From Myxococcus fulvus (GTDB lineage Bacteria; Myxococcota; Myxococcia; Myxococcales; Myxococcaceae): 64,000 bases of DNA. The stretch is from contig NZ_FOIB01000002.1 in the NCBI RefSeq assembly GCF_900111765.1, positions 620,001 to 684,000 of the forward strand, given 5' to 3'. Made by a program: the position numbers and the translations under genes. This document shows positions 28,716 to 37,788 of the stretch, piece after piece (position 1 is the stretch's first letter; the number at the start of each line of letters is the position of its first letter). The notes below the pieces were generated by a model. The model saw only the letters and a list, made by a program, of their open reading frames with translations, did not search any database and had not been told where the DNA came from.

Positions 28716-29474
28716 TCAGCGGTAGTGCGTGGCAATCCAGTCACCATCGATGCACTGGATGCTGATGTCCAAGTCGTACACGGCCCGCAGGATGTCGGGC
28801 CGCATGATGTCCTGGGGGCGTCCCTGGAAAGCCACCTTGCCGTCGCGCATGGCGATGAGGTGGTCCGAGTAGCACGACGCGAAGTTGAGGTCGTGCAGCA
28901 CCATGACGATGCTCTTCTTCAGCGAGTCCACCGCGGTGCGCAGCTGCTTCATCATCGCCACCGAGTGCTTCAAATCCAGGCCGTTGAGCGGCTCGTCCAG
29001 CAGCACGTGGTCCGTGTCCTGGCAGAGCACCATGGCCACGAAGGCGCGCTGGCGCTGACCACCGGACAGCTCGTCCAGGAACCGCTCGGAGAGCGCCTCC
29101 AACCCCATGTGCTGGATGGCCCGCTCCACGTGCTCGCGGTCCACCACCGTGGGCCGCCCCTTGGAGTGCGGGTAGCGGCCGAACGTCACCAGCTCCCGCA
29201 CCGTCAGCCGCGACGTCAGGTGGTTGTCCTGGCGCAGGATGGCCAGCTTCCGGGCGAGCACGTCCCCCGGCGTGGTGCGCACATCCAGCCCGTCCACCAG
29301 CACCACGCCCGAGGACATGGGCATCACCCGGCTGATCATCGACAGCAGCGTGGACTTGCCCGCGCCGTTGGGCCCGATGATGGAGGTGATTCCGCCCACG
29401 GGCAGCGTCAGCGTCACGTCGTCGACCACGAGCGAGCCGCCGTAGCGCTTGGTGACGTTCTTCGCCTCGATCAT
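28716..29474 (-). CDS. Siderophore ABC transporter, ATP-binding protein
   Basis: The 252-aa protein starts at ATG 29474, which overlaps the permease stop as ATGA. Walker A GPNGAGKST (after ITSII), the Q-loop (ILRQDNHL), the ABC signature LSGGQRQRAF, Walker B HVLLDEPLNGLD and the switch His (VLHDLNF) are all present. It belongs to the FepC/YclP-type ATPases of iron-siderophore uptake, which drive ferric-siderophore import across the inner membrane. It is the last of four overlapping genes (binding protein, two permeases, ATPase). Confidence 0.95.
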   Translation of the reverse strand: MIEAKNVTKRYGGSLVVDDVTLTLPVGGITSIIGPNGAGKSTLLSMISRVMPMSSGVVLVDGLDVRTTPGDVLARKLAILRQDNHLTSRLTVRELVTFGRYPHSKGRPTVVDREHVERAIQHMGLEALSERFLDELSGGQRQRAFVAMVLCQDTDHVLLDEPLNGLDLKHSVAMMKQLRTAVDSLKKSIVMVLHDLNFASCYSDHLIAMRDGKVAFQGRPQDIMRPDILRAVYDLDISIQCIDGDWIATHYR

Positions 29475-30445
29475 ACCGGCGCCCTCCTCATCAGCATCCC
29501 GATGAACACCAGCCCGCCCACGAAGTCGATGATGACGCGGGGGCTGGTGTTGAACTGGAAGACCTGCTCCAGCACGAACTGCCCCGCCACCAGGCACACC
29601 CCTGCGATGAGCGCCGCGGCGGGCAGCACCAGCGCGTGACGGTACGTGCGCACCAGCGTGTGGGCCAGATTGGAGACCAGCAGGCCGAAGAACGTGACGG
29701 GCCCCACCAGCGCGCTCGACACCGACACCAGGATGGCCACCAGCACCAGGATGATGGCCGCCGTGCGCTGGTGGTCCACGCCCAGGTTGATGGCCGTCTC
29801 CCGCCCCAGCACCAGCACGTCGAATGTCTTGAGCATCCGCAAGCCCACCACGGACACGCCCAGCGTCAGCACGAAGGCGACGACGAGCAGCTCCTGGTCC
29901 GGGTTGTTGAAGCTCGCGAAGAAGCGGTCCTGGAGGAAGATGAACTCGTTGGGGTCGATGAGCCGCTGCAGGAAGGACGCGAGGCTGCGGAAGAGCACGC
30001 CCAGCACCACGCCCGTCAGCAGCACCAGGTGCAGGCTGCGCCCTCCCCCGCCGAAGAGCCCCCAGAACAGGACGGCCGAGAAGGCCACCATGATGAGGAC
30101 CTCCACGCCGAACTGGAGCCTCGGGTCCAGGCTCGCCGCCTTGCCGGAGCCCAGGAAGTAGAGCAGGCACGTCTGGATGAAGACGTAGAGGTTGTCGAAC
30201 CCGAGGATGGCGGGCGTCAGCACCCGGTTGCCCGATACCGTCTGGAACAACACCGTGGAGACCGCGATGGCGTAGCCCACCAGCAGCGCCGTCGCCAGCT
30301 TGCGCCCGCGGAAGGGCAGCACGAAGTCCCACTGGCCGCTCGCGCCGAAGAGCAGGAACAGCACGGCCACGCCCACCATCACCCCGCCCAGGATGAACAG
30401 CGTGCGCTCCGGGCGCCGCGCCACCACCAGGCTCTCAACCGACAC
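29471..30445 (-). CDS. Siderophore ABC transporter, FecCD-type permease (second subunit)
   Basis: The 324-aa polytopic protein has about nine hydrophobic segments (for example LFILGGVMVGVAVLFLLFGA, TAAIILVLVAILVSVSSALV). It contains the family motif region VGPVTFFGLLVSNLAH, the coupling loop to the ATPase. It resembles the second permease of catecholate systems such as YclO, FatC and CeuC. The start at 30445 overlaps the upstream permease by 11 bp, and the stop overlaps the ATPase start by 4 bp, so translation is probably coupled. Confidence 0.93.
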   Translation of the reverse strand: MSVESLVVARRPERTLFILGGVMVGVAVLFLLFGASGQWDFVLPFRGRKLATALLVGYAIAVSTVLFQTVSGNRVLTPAILGFDNLYVFIQTCLLYFLGSGKAASLDPRLQFGVEVLIMVAFSAVLFWGLFGGGGRSLHLVLLTGVVLGVLFRSLASFLQRLIDPNEFIFLQDRFFASFNNPDQELLVVAFVLTLGVSVVGLRMLKTFDVLVLGRETAINLGVDHQRTAAIILVLVAILVSVSSALVGPVTFFGLLVSNLAHTLVRTYRHALVLPAAALIAGVCLVAGQFVLEQVFQFNTSPRVIIDFVGGLVFIGMLMRRAPV

Positions 30446-31394
30446 GGGCGTCCCTCCTCAACAGCACGTAGAGGAAGAGCACGCTGCCCAGCACCCCGGC
30501 GATGGTGGCCCCCGGGATTTCATACGGGAAGCGCACCACCCGGCCGAGGATGTCACACAGGAGCACGAAGCCCGCGCCTCCCACGGCCACCCAGGGAATC
30601 GCCTTCCGCGCGTTGTCGCCCGTGAACAGGCTGACCAGGTTGGGGACCAGCAGGCCCAGGAACGGCACCATGCCCACCGTCACGACGACCATGGCGGTGA
30701 CGAGCGAGACGATGAGCAGGCCCAGCCCCATGATGCGCGTGTAGTTCATCCCCAGGTTGGTGGTGAACGACTCGCCCATGCCCGCGACGGTGAAGCGGTC
30801 CGCCGCGACATACGCGCAGCACGTCAGCCCCAACGTCAGCCAGAGCAGCTCGTAGCGCCCGCGCAGGATGGTGGAGAAGTCCCCCGTCTTCCACGCGTTG
30901 ACCGACTGGAGCAAATCCAACCGGTACGCATAGAAGGTCGTGACGGAGTCGAAGACGCTGCCCAGCACCAGCCCCACCAGCGGGACGATGAGCACCGAGC
31001 GCAGCGGGATGCGGCGCAGGATGAGCAGGAACAGCGCGGTGCCCCCCATCGCGAACGCGGCCGCCACCAGCATCTTGCCCACCACGGGGAGCTGAGGCGC
31101 CAGGACGGCGGCGACCATCAGCCCCAGGCTCGCGGACTCGGCGGAGCCGGCGGTGGAGGGCTCCACGAAGCGGTTGCGCACGAGCATCTGCAACAGCAGC
31201 CCCGCCACGCCCAGCGACGTGCCCACCAGCATCACCGCCAGCAGCCGGGGGATGCGGCTGATGACCAGGAGCTGGAGCGCCTGCTCGTCGGGGCTCGGCG
31301 TGACGAGCGCATGCCACGACACGTCACCGACGCCGATGAGCAGGCTGCCCAGCGCCAGGAGGAGGATGACGATGCCGGCGACGAAGAGGCGCAT
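30435..31394 (-). CDS. Siderophore ABC transporter, FecCD-type permease (first subunit)
   Basis: The 319-aa protein starts at ATG 31394 (MRLFVAGIVILLLALGSLLIG), which shares its A with the TGA of the binding-protein gene. Several hydrophobic helices and the FecCD signatures are visible: RIPRLLAVMLVGTSLGVAG near the N-terminus and VGMVPFLGLLVPNLV later. It corresponds to YclN/FatD/CeuB-type permeases, forming a heterodimeric channel with the next gene product. Confidence 0.94.
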   Translation of the reverse strand: MRLFVAGIVILLLALGSLLIGVGDVSWHALVTPSPDEQALQLLVISRIPRLLAVMLVGTSLGVAGLLLQMLVRNRFVEPSTAGSAESASLGLMVAAVLAPQLPVVGKMLVAAAFAMGGTALFLLILRRIPLRSVLIVPLVGLVLGSVFDSVTTFYAYRLDLLQSVNAWKTGDFSTILRGRYELLWLTLGLTCCAYVAADRFTVAGMGESFTTNLGMNYTRIMGLGLLIVSLVTAMVVVTVGMVPFLGLLVPNLVSLFTGDNARKAIPWVAVGGAGFVLLCDILGRVVRFPYEIPGATIAGVLGSVLFLYVLLRRDARVG

Positions 31395-32395
31395 CAGGGA
31401 GCGGGCGTGGCGTACGCCTGGGCCACCTGGTCTCGCAACAGGCCCACCGCCTGGATGCCACCGCCGATGAGGTATGCGTTGAGCGGGTCCAGGTAGACGA
31501 CCTGCCCCTTCGTCCACGCCGTCGTCTGGCGCACCAGCTCGTTGTCGAGCACCTGCTTCGCCCCGCCCTGCTGCCCCATGCTCGCGTCGCGGTCGATGAC
31601 GAAGAGCCAGTCCGGGTTCTTCTCGCGGATGAACTCCGAGCCGATGGCCTCGCCGTGCAGCGACGCCTTGAGCCCGTCCGCGGCCATGGGCACGCCGAAG
31701 TCCTCATGCACCACGCCGAAGCGCGAGCCCGGCCCGAAGGCGCTGATGCGCCCGCCGGTGACGAGCACCACCAGGCCCTTGCCCCGGCTGGCCGTCGTCT
31801 CCTTCAGCTTCGCGAGCGACTGGCGCAGGCCGTCCACCAGCTCACGCGCCTTCTCCTCCTTGCCGAAGATGCGCGCGAGCAACTCGGTGTTGGCGACCAC
31901 GGTGTCGATGTAGCGCGCGCCGCCCATGGGCACGTCCACCGTGGGGGCGATGCGCGACAGGCTGTCGTACTTCGCGCTGGAGCGGCCGCCGGTGATGATG
32001 AGGTCCGGGCGCGCGGCGTTGATGGCCTCGTAGTTCGGCTCGAAGAGCGTGCCGATGCGCGGATACTTCGCGTCCGCGAACGGGGCCAGGTGCAGCGGGA
32101 ACTGGTCCCCCGCCACGCCCACCACCGCGTCCACGCCCAGCGCCTGGAGGATGTCCAGGGCCGCCAGGTCGAACACCACCACCCGCCGCGGATTCAAGGG
32201 GACCACGGACTCCCCTCGCGCGTGCTGGACGGTGACGGTGGCCGCCTTCGCGCCGGACGCGGGCTCCACCGCCGGCGCCGTGACGACCTCCGCAGAGGGC
32301 TGCTGGAGCTTCACCACCACGCCGATGACGGCCAGCACGGCGACGACACCGAGAATCGCGAAGGGAAGGAACGAACGCTTGTCAGAAGTGCTCAC
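31394..32395 (-). CDS. Siderophore ABC transporter, periplasmic substrate-binding protein
   Basis: About 333 aa from GTG 32395; ATG 32422 is an alternative. Neither has a strong ribosome-binding site, but GTG 32395 places the basic residues just before the hydrophobic anchor (SFLPFAILGVVAVLAVIGVVV). The protein has the YclQ/FatB/CeuE layout: NPRRVVVFDLAALDILQALG, then YEAINAARPDLIITGGRSS and the C-terminal VYLDPLNAYLIGGG. Family members bind ferric catecholate siderophores such as petrobactin, anguibactin and enterobactin breakdown products. A Fur-box-like site lies about 105 bp upstream. No outer-membrane receptor or biosynthesis gene is nearby. Confidence 0.92.
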   Translation of the reverse strand: MSTSDKRSFLPFAILGVVAVLAVIGVVVKLQQPSAEVVTAPAVEPASGAKAATVTVQHARGESVVPLNPRRVVVFDLAALDILQALGVDAVVGVAGDQFPLHLAPFADAKYPRIGTLFEPNYEAINAARPDLIITGGRSSAKYDSLSRIAPTVDVPMGGARYIDTVVANTELLARIFGKEEKARELVDGLRQSLAKLKETTASRGKGLVVLVTGGRISAFGPGSRFGVVHEDFGVPMAADGLKASLHGEAIGSEFIREKNPDWLFVIDRDASMGQQGGAKQVLDNELVRQTTAWTKGQVVYLDPLNAYLIGGGIQAVGLLRDQVAQAYATPAP

Positions 32396-32499
32396 GGTTT
32401 CATCCAGCCGGTGCGCTCGCATGCGAACGCAAGAGGTCGCTCGGGAAGCGCGGCCCCACATACCAGCCTGGGCGTGAAGTCGCACTAGTTGATTGTGCG

Positions 32500-32518
32500 A
32501 CTCATTATCATTATTGAG
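32500..32518 (-). promoter_or_regulatory. Fur-box-like operator upstream of the siderophore importer
   Basis: On the minus strand the site reads CTCAATAATGATAATGAGT, matching the core AATGATAATNA of the classic Fur box and standing out as A/T-rich in a very G+C-rich region. It lies 105 bp before the binding-protein start. An adjoining repeat TCGCAC (32480-32485) with GTGCGA (32495-32500) may be part of the promoter. Repression by iron-loaded Fur is the expected effect. Confidence 0.6.
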
Positions 32519-32569
32519 CGCGACGCGTCAAACGAACGTCCGACGGGGCTGCGTGCGCGGGAACGAGAA

Positions 32570-32600
32570 TGGGGTGCCCCCACAGCAGCGGAGCACCCCA
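32570..32600 (-). terminator. Terminator after the M3 oligopeptidase gene
   Basis: TGGGGTGC and GCACCCCA form a perfect 8-bp stem (32570-32577 with 32593-32600), 22 bp after the stop of the M3 gene in its direction of transcription. It is followed on the minus strand by TTCTCGTTC. It should separate the peptidase transcript from the iron-regulated operon. Confidence 0.55.
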
Positions 32601-32621
32601 CCCGTCAGCCCGGCGTCACGC

Positions 32622-34574
32622 TTACGCGGCCTTGTTCAGCCAGGCCTCGTAGGCGGTGTAGTCGTAGTCGCGGCCCAGGAAGGCGTGGACCAGCCGGGCC
32701 GCGTCGTCGGAGCCGCCCGGCTCCAGCACCGCGCGGCGGTAGGCCTTCGCGGGCTCGGGGGACAACAGGCCCTGCTTCTGGAACACCGTGAACAGGTCCT
32801 TCGCGATGACCAGCGACCACATATACGTGTAGTAGTTCGACGAGTACCCCTCCAGGTGCCCGAAGGACAGGTGGAAGTACGTCCCCTCCACGTAGGGGAA
32901 CGGCGTGTACTTGCCCTGCAGCTCGCGCACGAGCGCGGTGGCGTCCAGCCCCTTCGGCTCCCGGCGATAGATCTCCAGGCTGAGCGCCGCGTAGAACATC
33001 TGCTGGCGCACCCACAGGCCCTTGCCGAACTCCTCCGCGCGGCGCATCCGCGTGACGAGCTCCGCGGGCAGCGGCTCTCCCGTCTGATAGTGCTTCGCGA
33101 AGGTCTGCAGGCTCGGCGCGTCGCGCGCCCACTCCTCCAGCATCTGCGACGGCGCCTCCACGAAGTCCCACTCCGTGCGCACGCCCGACACGCCGGCCCA
33201 GCGCGTGTGGCCGCCGAAGATGTGGTGCAAGAGGTGGCCGAACTCGTGGAGGAACGTCTCCACGTCGTCGTGCTGGAGCAGCGCGGGCTCCTGGCCGGGC
33301 TTGGGGAAGTTGCACATCAGCACGCCCTCGGGCAGCCGGCGTCCGGCCTTGCCGCTGGTGAGGGTGAACTGGGCCGCGTGCTTGTACTTGTCCGCGCGCG
33401 GGTGCATGTCCAGGTAGAAGCGCCCCTTGACGGCGCCGTCCTCCAGCACGTCGTAGGCCTCCACGTCCGGATGCCACACCGTGGCGTCGGTGATTCGCCG
33501 GTAGGAGACGCCGAACATCTTCGCCGTCAAATCCAACATGCCCTGCTTCACGCGCGAGTACTCGAAGTACGGACGCACCGCCTGCGAGTCGAACGCGTAC
33601 TGCTCCGCCTTGATGCGGTCCTCCAGGTAGGCCTGGTCCCACGGGTCCACGCGCGCCGCGTCCGGCACGTCGCGGCGCTTGCGCTCGAGCAAGAGCGCGT
33701 AGTCCCGCTGCATCCGCGCGCCGGACGCCTGCGAAATCCGTTCGATGAAGTCCGCGGCGGCCTGCTCGTCGCGAATCATCTTGTCCTCGGTCGCGAAGGC
33801 GGCCCAGTTGCGGAAGCCCAGGAGCGTCGCCAGCTCGTGGCGGCGGGCCACCATGCGCTCGAGCACGTCGGTGTTGCTCGGGTGGCCGCGCATCCGGAAC
33901 GCGCGCCACATCTGCTCGCGCGCCTTGGCGTCGCGCGAGTACGTCATGAAGGGGATGATGTCCGGGTAGTCGGTGGTGATGACCACCTGTCCGTCGGCGC
34001 CCGGCGGGTGCGCGCGGACGTAGTCCTCCGGCAGGCCGTCCAGCGCCGCGGGCGGCAGGGACACGGTGCGCGTGTCCTGGAGCATGTTGCGGCTGAACTC
34101 CTGGCCAATCTTCACCAGCTCGTCGTTGAGCGCCTTCACGCGCGCGCGGGTGGCGTCGTCGCGGTCCACGCCCGAGCGGCGGAAGTCGCGCAGCACCTTC
34201 TCCACCCACTTGCGCGTCTGAGCGTCCTGGCCGGAGACATCCAGCGAGGCGAGGACGTCATAGACGCCCCGGTCCATGCGGATGTCGGTGGCGAGCGTCT
34301 CCAGTTCCTGCTCCGCGGCCTCGGCGGCGTCGCGCATGGCGGCCTCCGGGTGCGAGTGCCGGGCGACGCTCGCGCGGGCGGCCGCGTCGTCGAGCGAGGC
34401 CATGGCCTCGTCGTAGAGCTCCAGCACCTGGACCACGTCGTAGGGGGCCTTGAGCTGCTTGAGGCGGGCGATGCCGGCGCGCGTGGCCTCCATGGCGGCC
34501 TCACCGGAGCGCCGGAACTCGGCGGGCGGACAGGTGATGAGGCGGACGGCGTCGGTGACGGGCGTTTCAGACAC
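32622..34574 (-). CDS. M3 family oligopeptidase (thimet oligopeptidase/Dcp-like)
   Basis: The 650-aa protein has the typical length of M3A peptidases. The zinc site is HEFGH (H443, E444, H447; TFLHEFGHLLHH), with the third ligand expected in FVEAPSQMLEEW downstream. Other family stretches are MCNFPKP and YSSNYYTYMWS near the C-terminus. There is no signal peptide at the start MSETPVTDAV, but the family is often cytoplasmic, where it degrades short peptides. ATG 34574 is preceded by CAGGAGAGCAG. It stands alone between two hairpins. Confidence 0.94.
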   Translation of the reverse strand: MSETPVTDAVRLITCPPAEFRRSGEAAMEATRAGIARLKQLKAPYDVVQVLELYDEAMASLDDAAARASVARHSHPEAAMRDAAEAAEQELETLATDIRMDRGVYDVLASLDVSGQDAQTRKWVEKVLRDFRRSGVDRDDATRARVKALNDELVKIGQEFSRNMLQDTRTVSLPPAALDGLPEDYVRAHPPGADGQVVITTDYPDIIPFMTYSRDAKAREQMWRAFRMRGHPSNTDVLERMVARRHELATLLGFRNWAAFATEDKMIRDEQAAADFIERISQASGARMQRDYALLLERKRRDVPDAARVDPWDQAYLEDRIKAEQYAFDSQAVRPYFEYSRVKQGMLDLTAKMFGVSYRRITDATVWHPDVEAYDVLEDGAVKGRFYLDMHPRADKYKHAAQFTLTSGKAGRRLPEGVLMCNFPKPGQEPALLQHDDVETFLHEFGHLLHHIFGGHTRWAGVSGVRTEWDFVEAPSQMLEEWARDAPSLQTFAKHYQTGEPLPAELVTRMRRAEEFGKGLWVRQQMFYAALSLEIYRREPKGLDATALVRELQGKYTPFPYVEGTYFHLSFGHLEGYSSNYYTYMWSLVIAKDLFTVFQKQGLLSPEPAKAYRRAVLEPGGSDDAARLVHAFLGRDYDYTAYEAWLNKAA

Positions 34575-34611
34575 GGGCTGCTCTCCTGAGCGTGCTGACG
34601 GGTTTCACCCA

Positions 34612-34637
34612 CGCTCCTCGCGTTCTTCCGAGGAGCG
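34612..34637 (-). terminator. Hairpin between the Ig-repeat lipoprotein and M3 genes
   Basis: CGCTCCTCG (34612-34620) pairs perfectly with CGAGGAGCG (34629-34637) over an 8-base loop. It lies about 130 bp after the stop of the Ig-repeat gene and 38 bp before the M3 start. A terminator is most likely; a leader structure of the M3 mRNA is the alternative. Confidence 0.45.
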
Positions 34638-34767
34638 ACGGAAAATGCGGGGCAAAGGTAATCCGCCCGCCGCTTGCGAGCAGCAGCCTTTGATGGCCGG
34701 ACGGCATGCTGGCCGACAATGGACCGCCCCAGGAGGGCACCTGGGCCGGCCCCGGCTGTCGGCTGGG

Positions 34768-37695
34768 CTACCGACGGGGGGGCGTCCGGACCGGCCGCAC
34801 CGGAGACGGCGGGGCGTCCAGCACGTTGACCTCCTGGGACGCGGTCAGCGCCGGGTCCTGGGTATCCTCGGCCGAGACAGTCATGGTGTCCGACTCGGAG
34901 AACGTCACGCTGAAGACGTGCACGCCCGCGCTGGCCTCGGTGAAGGTGAAGGGGGCCGGGAGGGTGGCCCCCGGGTCCTGGTCCACTCGCACCTCCACGG
35001 TGCCCCGGTAGCCCGAGGCCGGGTTCTCGTAGGCATCCTGGAGCGTCACCGTCACGTTGACCGGCTGTCCCACCGTGGGCATCGGGGTCGCGACCGACAG
35101 GAGCATCGACACCGCCGGCCCCGCCGTCACCTCCGTCTCGACCTCGACGGACAGGTCGCCGTCCGACTCCGACACGGTGAGGGTGTGCGTGCCCGCGCTC
35201 TTCAGGGCCGCCGTGAAGGTGAGCTGCCCCGCGTTCGGGGCCGCGAAGTCGAGCGTCAGGGGGAACTCGGCCTGGGCATCGCTCGACTCGAGCTCCACGA
35301 TGCCCGTGTAGCCGGTGACGACGTTGTCGAACGCGTCCCTCACGCCGAGGGTGAGCACGTGCTCGGAGCCCGCCTCCACCTCGGCCGGGAGCCCCTCCAG
35401 CGCCAGGTGATGGGCCGCGCCACTGGTGACCTGCGTCTCCAGGAAGCCCGTGAGCTGCGAGGCCCCCGTGGCCGTCACGCGCTGCAGGCCCGCGGTGACC
35501 AGCACCACCGGGTCGCCGAAGGTGTGCACGCCCTCGTCCTGCGTCGTGAAGGTGTGGCTCGCGGGGAGCACCGCGTCCGGGTCCGTGGAGGTGAGCGCCA
35601 CCGCGCCCGTGAAGTTCCGCACGGGGTTGCCGAACGCGTCCACCACCGTCACCGTCACCGTGGACTCGTCTCCCGCGGCGACGGTGGAGGAAAGCCCCGT
35701 GAGGACCAGCTCGGCCGGCGCGGCCGCGTCGATGGCGAACTCCTCGCTCTGCGTGGTCAGCCCGTTCGCGGTGGCGACGAAGCGGTACGTGCCCGCCTCC
35801 TCGATGACCAGGTTCGTGAAGCGGGCCACGCCGGCCACCGCGGAGACCTGCACCGGCTCGAAGTCCGCGCCGCCGACGAGCGACAGCGTGACGGGCAGCG
35901 TGGACGCGGTGACGACGTCACCCTGCGGATTCAGGAGGGAGACGACCACCTCCGCCAGCGGCTGCCCCGCGGTGCCCGACGCGGGCTGCGGCGTGAAGGC
36001 CACCTGCGTCACGTCGTTGCTCTGCGTCTGGAAGGCCAGGACGTTGGACAGCGCGGTGTTGCCCCGGTTGTCCGTCACGCGCAGCGCCGCGTGGTAGGTC
36101 TGCTGCGGCGTCAGGGTGCCGATGGTCGCGGACTCGGCGGTGCCGGGCTCCGCGGGTGCTCCCACACCGGCCACGGGCGTGGCCGCGTCGAAGTTCGCGG
36201 CGGTGACGATGGGCGACACCGAGTAGCGCAGCGACTGCGCCGTGGCCCGGCCCAGGAGGTCATCGTCGCCGACGGCGGTCCACGTCAGCGTCACCGAGTC
36301 GGTGCCCGGCGTCCCGAGCGCGAGCGTGGGCTGCGCCGGCGGGATGTCATCGGTGATGGAGAGCGCCTGGCTCCGGGCCTGCGTGAGCCCGCTCGCCGTG
36401 GCGAGCAGGTGGTAGTCGCCATCCGAGTCCACGCGCAGGCCAGTGAAGCGGGCCACGCCATCCACCGGCGCCAGCTGCGTGACGCCCACGAGCGGGGCGC
36501 CCTCCTCCAGGGCCAGCGTCACCTGAGGCGCGCCCACGAGCGCGACATTGCCGTGGGCATCGTGGAGCTCCACCGTCACCTGCGACAGCTCGCCGCGAAC
36601 GGAGGCAGAGGAAGGCGCGCGGGTGATGGCGAGCACCGACGCGGCGCCGGCCACCACGCCCACCGTCCGCTGTGTGCTGAGCATCGACACGTCCACGTCG
36701 CGCACGGTGAGCTGGTGGCTGCCCGCGCGGTTCAGCGTGATGCCGGTGAAGGTGAAGCGGCCCATGTCCTGCGGGGTGAAGGCATGGGCCAGGGGCAGCG
36801 AGGCCGAGGCATCCGTGGCGAGCAGCCCGAGCGTGCCCCGGTAGGTCGTGACCACGTTGCCGGAGGCGTCGCGCACCGTCACCTGCGCGGAGCGCTGCGT
36901 GCCCGCGACGGCGACGGCCTCGAGCCCCTCGACCTCCAGGGAGGCCGGCGTGCCCGGGAGCACGTTGAACGAATCCAGGATGGCGTCCGCCACGCCCGGC
37001 GAGCTCGCCACCAGCCTGCGTCCCACCACGGCCTTGCGGACGAGCAGGTCGCCGAACCGCGCGATGCCGTTCACCGGCGTCACGGTGAGCGTCCCCTCCA
37101 GGACCGCGCCCTCGGGATTGACGGGGAGCGACAGCGTCACGGGAGCCGTGGCATCCGCGACGAGCCGTCCGTCCTCGTCCATGAAGCGAACCTCCAACGT
37201 CGGAAGGCGCGCGCCCGCCGAGCCATCCACCACGGACGCGGAGAACTCGAGCCGCGCGGCCACCGGTGAGGCGAAGGTGAAGGTGGGCTGGGACACGAGC
37301 ACCACCGAGCCGCCCTCGGCCGCGACGGAGGCCGTCACCCGCTTGACGCCGCCGCGCGTGGAGACCACGAAGCCGACCGCCACGCCCGCTTCATCCGTCC
37401 GGCCCGGCTGCGACACCACGTTGCCCTCGCCCGACACCGCCACCGCCACGGTGCGGCCGGCCATGGGCGCGCCGTCCTCGTCCTTCACGAAGACGGTGAT
37501 TTCGCCCCGGTCCTCACCATTCGCGACGAGCTGCCGCGACGGCGTCAGGAGGACCGTGGAGGCGACGGCGTCCGGCAGGAGCGGCGGGGGCGAGAACTGC
37601 TGGGGTGGTGCGTCCTCGCCACAACCGAGCAACAGACCGAGGCACAGCAGGACCCACCCGAGGAGCCGGGTTGACGGACGAAGGCTGACGGACAT
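34768..37695 (-). CDS. Large lipoprotein with bacterial Ig-like repeats and an Fn3-like domain
   Basis: The 975-aa protein starts at ATG 37695 after CCGGAG. Its signal ends in a lipobox (LCLGLLLGCGED). First come Big_1/invasin-like Ig domains (VANGEDRGEITVFVKDEDG). At least four repeats then share a pattern of 'VxDAxxNxVxxYxG', 'LPxxxTF' and 'AGxxxLTV', for example VRDAFDNVVTGYTG and VVDAFGNPVRNFTG. One Fn3-like segment (PPAQPTLALGTPGTDSVTLTW) lies in between. No enzyme motif is visible. It is likely a surface rod for adhesion or display. Repeats have diverged in DNA sequence, so they are old. Confidence 0.88.
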   Translation of the reverse strand: MSVSLRPSTRLLGWVLLCLGLLLGCGEDAPPQQFSPPPLLPDAVASTVLLTPSRQLVANGEDRGEITVFVKDEDGAPMAGRTVAVAVSGEGNVVSQPGRTDEAGVAVGFVVSTRGGVKRVTASVAAEGGSVVLVSQPTFTFASPVAARLEFSASVVDGSAGARLPTLEVRFMDEDGRLVADATAPVTLSLPVNPEGAVLEGTLTVTPVNGIARFGDLLVRKAVVGRRLVASSPGVADAILDSFNVLPGTPASLEVEGLEAVAVAGTQRSAQVTVRDASGNVVTTYRGTLGLLATDASASLPLAHAFTPQDMGRFTFTGITLNRAGSHQLTVRDVDVSMLSTQRTVGVVAGAASVLAITRAPSSASVRGELSQVTVELHDAHGNVALVGAPQVTLALEEGAPLVGVTQLAPVDGVARFTGLRVDSDGDYHLLATASGLTQARSQALSITDDIPPAQPTLALGTPGTDSVTLTWTAVGDDDLLGRATAQSLRYSVSPIVTAANFDAATPVAGVGAPAEPGTAESATIGTLTPQQTYHAALRVTDNRGNTALSNVLAFQTQSNDVTQVAFTPQPASGTAGQPLAEVVVSLLNPQGDVVTASTLPVTLSLVGGADFEPVQVSAVAGVARFTNLVIEEAGTYRFVATANGLTTQSEEFAIDAAAPAELVLTGLSSTVAAGDESTVTVTVVDAFGNPVRNFTGAVALTSTDPDAVLPASHTFTTQDEGVHTFGDPVVLVTAGLQRVTATGASQLTGFLETQVTSGAAHHLALEGLPAEVEAGSEHVLTLGVRDAFDNVVTGYTGIVELESSDAQAEFPLTLDFAAPNAGQLTFTAALKSAGTHTLTVSESDGDLSVEVETEVTAGPAVSMLLSVATPMPTVGQPVNVTVTLQDAYENPASGYRGTVEVRVDQDPGATLPAPFTFTEASAGVHVFSVTFSESDTMTVSAEDTQDPALTASQEVNVLDAPPSPVRPVRTPPRR

Positions 37696-37788
37696 GCGGT
37701 TCTCCGGAACGCGAGCGGGCCCCCCAGGGAAGGTACCGCTCGCGTCGTCTTCTATCAGACCTACCTCCGAAGACGTACCCGCGCGGGG

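Noticed and set aside
28716..30332. A single 538-codon frame spanning the ATPase and part of the permease
   Set aside because: Only the last 252 codons are the ATPase. The first part is an out-of-frame reading of the permease gene, and the true start is ATG 29474.
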